A DNA stretch of 64,000 nucleotides from Bacillota bacterium (GTDB lineage: Bacteria; Bacillota; Clostridia; Lachnospirales; Lachnospiraceae): the NCBI GenBank assembly GCA_023437715.1, contig JAEZFK010000028.1:1-64000 (forward strand). The letters run 5' to 3'. Shown here one piece after another: positions 62,172 to 64,000 of this stretch; positions within the stretch are counted from its first letter, which is position 1, and the number at the start of each line of letters is the position of its first letter. A model generated the notes under the pieces. It had not been told where the DNA came from, did not search any database, and saw only the letters and a list, made by a program, of their open reading frames with translations. Both the position numbers and the translations under genes were made by a program.

Positions 62172-62828
62172 ATGAGAATATTAATCATTGAAGATGACGC
62201 AAGACTTGCCATGAATCTATCTGCCGCCATCACCTATGGGGGATATAACGCAGATGTTTCCATGGATACAAAAGAGGGATTGCACCTTGCCGAAAGCGGT
62301 ATTTATAACGCAATCATTCTGGATGACAGCTTTCAGGGATTTGAGATCCTTTCCTGTCTTCGCAGAAAAAAGATCACAATCCCTATTCTCTTGCTTACAG
62401 ATAAATCCGGGATGTTCCAGGCCCAGGCTGCCGATACACAGGCAGATTATTTCCTGGTCAAACCCATTGAAAATACCAGGCTTCTTGCCTGTCTTCAGGT
62501 CCTGTTCCACTGTCAGGGAGATCATACCCCTGTCACACTGAATTTTGCGGATTTGAAGCTGGTGCCTTCTTTATGCCAATTGTACTGCAAGTCCAATGCA
62601 ATCTCTTTAAGCGCCAGGGAGCTGGATATCATGCAGATACTTATGGCAAGCGGCAGGCAGTATCTTTCAAAAGAAGCCCTGTTGATAAAAATCTGGGGAT
62701 ACGAGCACAGCATAAGCGAAAATAACGTGGAAGCGTACATTTCATTTCTGAGGAAGAAGCTGCAGCGTCTGGAATCCAGTGTCCATATTTCCGTTGCCCG
62801 AAAAGTCGGGTATCGTCTGGAGGCTTAA
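62172..62828 (+). CDS. OmpR-family response regulator with atypical receiver
   Basis: 218 residues. Receiver domain (1-115) keeps the acidic pocket (IIEDD), phosphoacceptor region (IILDDSFQGFE), Thr (LLLTDK) and Lys (LVKPI). The LxLPxxxG loop after the Asp is three residues shorter than usual. C-terminal winged helix (about 130-217; SARELDIMQILMASG, YISFLRKKLQRL). No histidine kinase gene is adjacent within the window. Confidence 0.88.
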   Translation: MRILIIEDDARLAMNLSAAITYGGYNADVSMDTKEGLHLAESGIYNAIILDDSFQGFEILSCLRRKKITIPILLLTDKSGMFQAQAADTQADYFLVKPIENTRLLACLQVLFHCQGDHTPVTLNFADLKLVPSLCQLYCKSNAISLSARELDIMQILMASGRQYLSKEALLIKIWGYEHSISENNVEAYISFLRKKLQRLESSVHISVARKVGYRLEA

Positions 62829-62831
62829 ATT

Positions 62832-63878
62832 ATGAAAAAGAAATTTGCAGTATTATTACTGATTGACTTTTTAATCGCCCTGCTTTTGACAGGGGCTTTT
62901 CTTCTATATTTTTATGTTCTGCCCCGAAAAGGAAACAGCGCCGGGACCAGCATCACAAGTGAGGAATCGGCAAAGCAGCAGACCTTCGAACTGCCTGATG
63001 CCCAGGAATCTCAGGAATCCCAGGAGTCTCAGAAAATCACAGGCCGTAAACGGGGCGGAGCTGACCGTGGAAACGGCAATACCGGCACCAGTGACATCGC
63101 TTCCGACAAAAGCCAGTTATCCCTGTCCGGGACAAAGGACACTGTGCTGGAAGAATACAAGGATGACAGCCTGCAGCTGACCGTTGAAAAATCAGAACTG
63201 GGAGATGGAGACAATAAAATCACCTATTATACAGCCGATGTATATGTTTCTTCCATCGACCAGCTGAAAACGGCTTTCGCCGACGGAACTTACAGCAAAA
63301 ATGTAAGGGAGGACACGCTGCAAATGGCAGAAGACAACGGCGCTCTGCTGGCCATATCAGGGGATTCTTATGGGAATAATGAAACCGGAATTGTGGTGAG
63401 AAACGGAGTTCTTTACCGTTCAGAAACAAACGATGCGGAAATATGTGTCATATTTCAGGATGGCGTCATGAAAATTTACACGCCGGAAGAATTTGATCAG
63501 GAACAGATCTTAGCTGACCAGGTATGGCAGGCCTGGAACTTCGGTCCTTCCTTATTAGATGACGGAGAAGTCAAGACCTCTTTTAAGACTACTTCCTACT
63601 TAAATTCCCGCAATCCCCGGTGCGCCATCGGATACATTTCCCCCGGTCATTATAAGCTGGTTCTTGTGGACGGGCGGGATTCCGGTTATTCCAAAGGCGC
63701 CACCATGAGCGAGCTGGCGCAGATCATGGCCGATGAGGGCTGCTCTCTGGCTTATAACCTGGATGGCGGTAAATCCGCTGCAATGGTATATCAGGGAAGC
63801 TATGTAAACCAGCCGGCAAATGGCGGCCGGTCCATCAGTGACATCATCTATGTAAAAAAGGAGGACTCTTCAAAATGA
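62832..63878 (+). CDS. Phosphodiester glycosidase (NAGPA) family exported protein
   Basis: 348 residues: N-terminal transmembrane helix (about 7-27), a low-complexity Gln/Glu/Ser linker (about 40-75) and a C-terminal phosphodiester glycosidase domain (about 130-345), with ISGDSYG, RNPRCAIGYI, VDGRDSGYSKGATM and the characteristic YNLDGGKSAAMV. Such proteins act on wall or exopolysaccharide phosphodiester-linked sugars. It starts 3 bases after the response regulator and overlaps the next gene by 4 bases. Confidence 0.9.
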   Translation: MKKKFAVLLLIDFLIALLLTGAFLLYFYVLPRKGNSAGTSITSEESAKQQTFELPDAQESQESQESQKITGRKRGGADRGNGNTGTSDIASDKSQLSLSGTKDTVLEEYKDDSLQLTVEKSELGDGDNKITYYTADVYVSSIDQLKTAFADGTYSKNVREDTLQMAEDNGALLAISGDSYGNNETGIVVRNGVLYRSETNDAEICVIFQDGVMKIYTPEEFDQEQILADQVWQAWNFGPSLLDDGEVKTSFKTTSYLNSRNPRCAIGYISPGHYKLVLVDGRDSGYSKGATMSELAQIMADEGCSLAYNLDGGKSAAMVYQGSYVNQPANGGRSISDIIYVKKEDSSK

Positions 63879-64000
63879 AAAAATGGTACTTGAATCTGTG
63901 GCCTCATCTGACCATCATCCTTTCCCTGTTTCTGGGAACACTCTGGGTTCTGAACCAGTTAAATCCCATGATGAATTTTTTAAACAACCAGATATCCAAT
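63875..64000 (+). CDS. Membrane protein, partial (runs off the right edge)
   Basis: The first 42 codons only, beginning MKKWYLNLWPHLTIILSLFLG, with a hydrophobic segment (about 10-29). ATG overlaps the preceding stop (ATGA) and GGAGG lies upstream, so it is co-translated with the glycosidase gene. Too short to name; an envelope protein or sensor kinase is possible. Confidence 0.7.
   Translation, partial: MKKWYLNLWPHLTIILSLFLGTLWVLNQLNPMMNFLNNQISN

Overview
The window is a low-to-mid GC Firmicutes chromosome segment, most likely from a spore-forming Lachnospiraceae (Lacrimispora/Clostridium cluster XIVa type). The grounds are the sporulation and germination genes (sigK, a Csp-type subtilase, SpoIID- and SleB-like proteins), the dgt-dnaG-rpoD-trmK-nif3 block, the secG-rnr-smpB block, and T-box, ZTP, Mn and LicT-type RNA control. 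Most genes lie on the minus strand. No rRNA, tRNA, CRISPR array or intact insertion sequence was seen.

Layout. 0.2-1.8 kb: a DUF2752 membrane protein and a FliB-like methylase. 2-5.3 kb: a PTS operon (antiterminator, EIIA, HPr, NagE-like EIICB) behind a LicT-type RAT/terminator. 5.4-11.8 kb: the sporulation sigma factor gene sigK, split in two by a skin-like element of about 5.76 kb. 11.9-14.0 kb: AICAR formyltransferase and a PurO-type IMP cyclohydrolase under a ZTP riboswitch. 14.1-18.0 kb: a three-gene ABC export-type operon. 18.2-19.6 kb: pyrBI. 19.7-21.0 kb: sigV-rsiV-like pair. 21.2-21.5 kb: RNase P RNA. 21.6-28.8 kb: a TGS-domain nucleoside kinase and the macromolecular-synthesis block. 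28.9-33.9 kb: AraC regulator, Csp protease, SpoIID-like protein. 33.9-34.1 kb: a structured RNA, probably 6S. 34.2-37.8 kb: Crh-like HPr, GNAT, HAD phosphatase, PEP carboxykinase. 38.2-41.0 kb: a P-type Ca2+-type ATPase behind a yybP-ykoY (Mn) riboswitch. 41.2-44.5 kb: pectinesterase, YhcH-like protein, cell-wall hydrolase, YbaK deacylase. 44.6-49.2 kb: leuCD, a divergent LysR regulator, ilvC and ilvN. 49.4-55.1 kb: phosphoesterase, a cytoplasmic BMP-domain protein, smpB, rnr, secG. 55.2-56.4 kb: an enolase homologue that has lost catalytic residues. 56.5-60.3 kb: pheST with a T-box leader. 60.4-64.0 kb: a GT2-GtrA glycosyltransferase and a plus-strand envelope/signalling cluster that runs off the right edge.

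The main discovery is the sigK element. The SigK N-terminal part (codons 1-88, from 11777) and C-terminal part (to 5383) point the same way. They can be rejoined in frame at a shared AAA inside the conserved ENEILM segment, giving a sigma factor of about 210 residues. Between them lie an intact large serine recombinase, a small divergent ORF, and a complete four-gene [NiFe]-hydrogenase operon (maturation endopeptidase, cytochrome b5-like protein, small and large subunits). A fragment that looks like an alpha-galactosidase is fused in frame to the N-terminal sigK piece. Excision in the mother cell would therefore both restore sigK and remove the hydrogenase operon from that cell's chromosome. 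I know of no described skin element with hydrogenase cargo.
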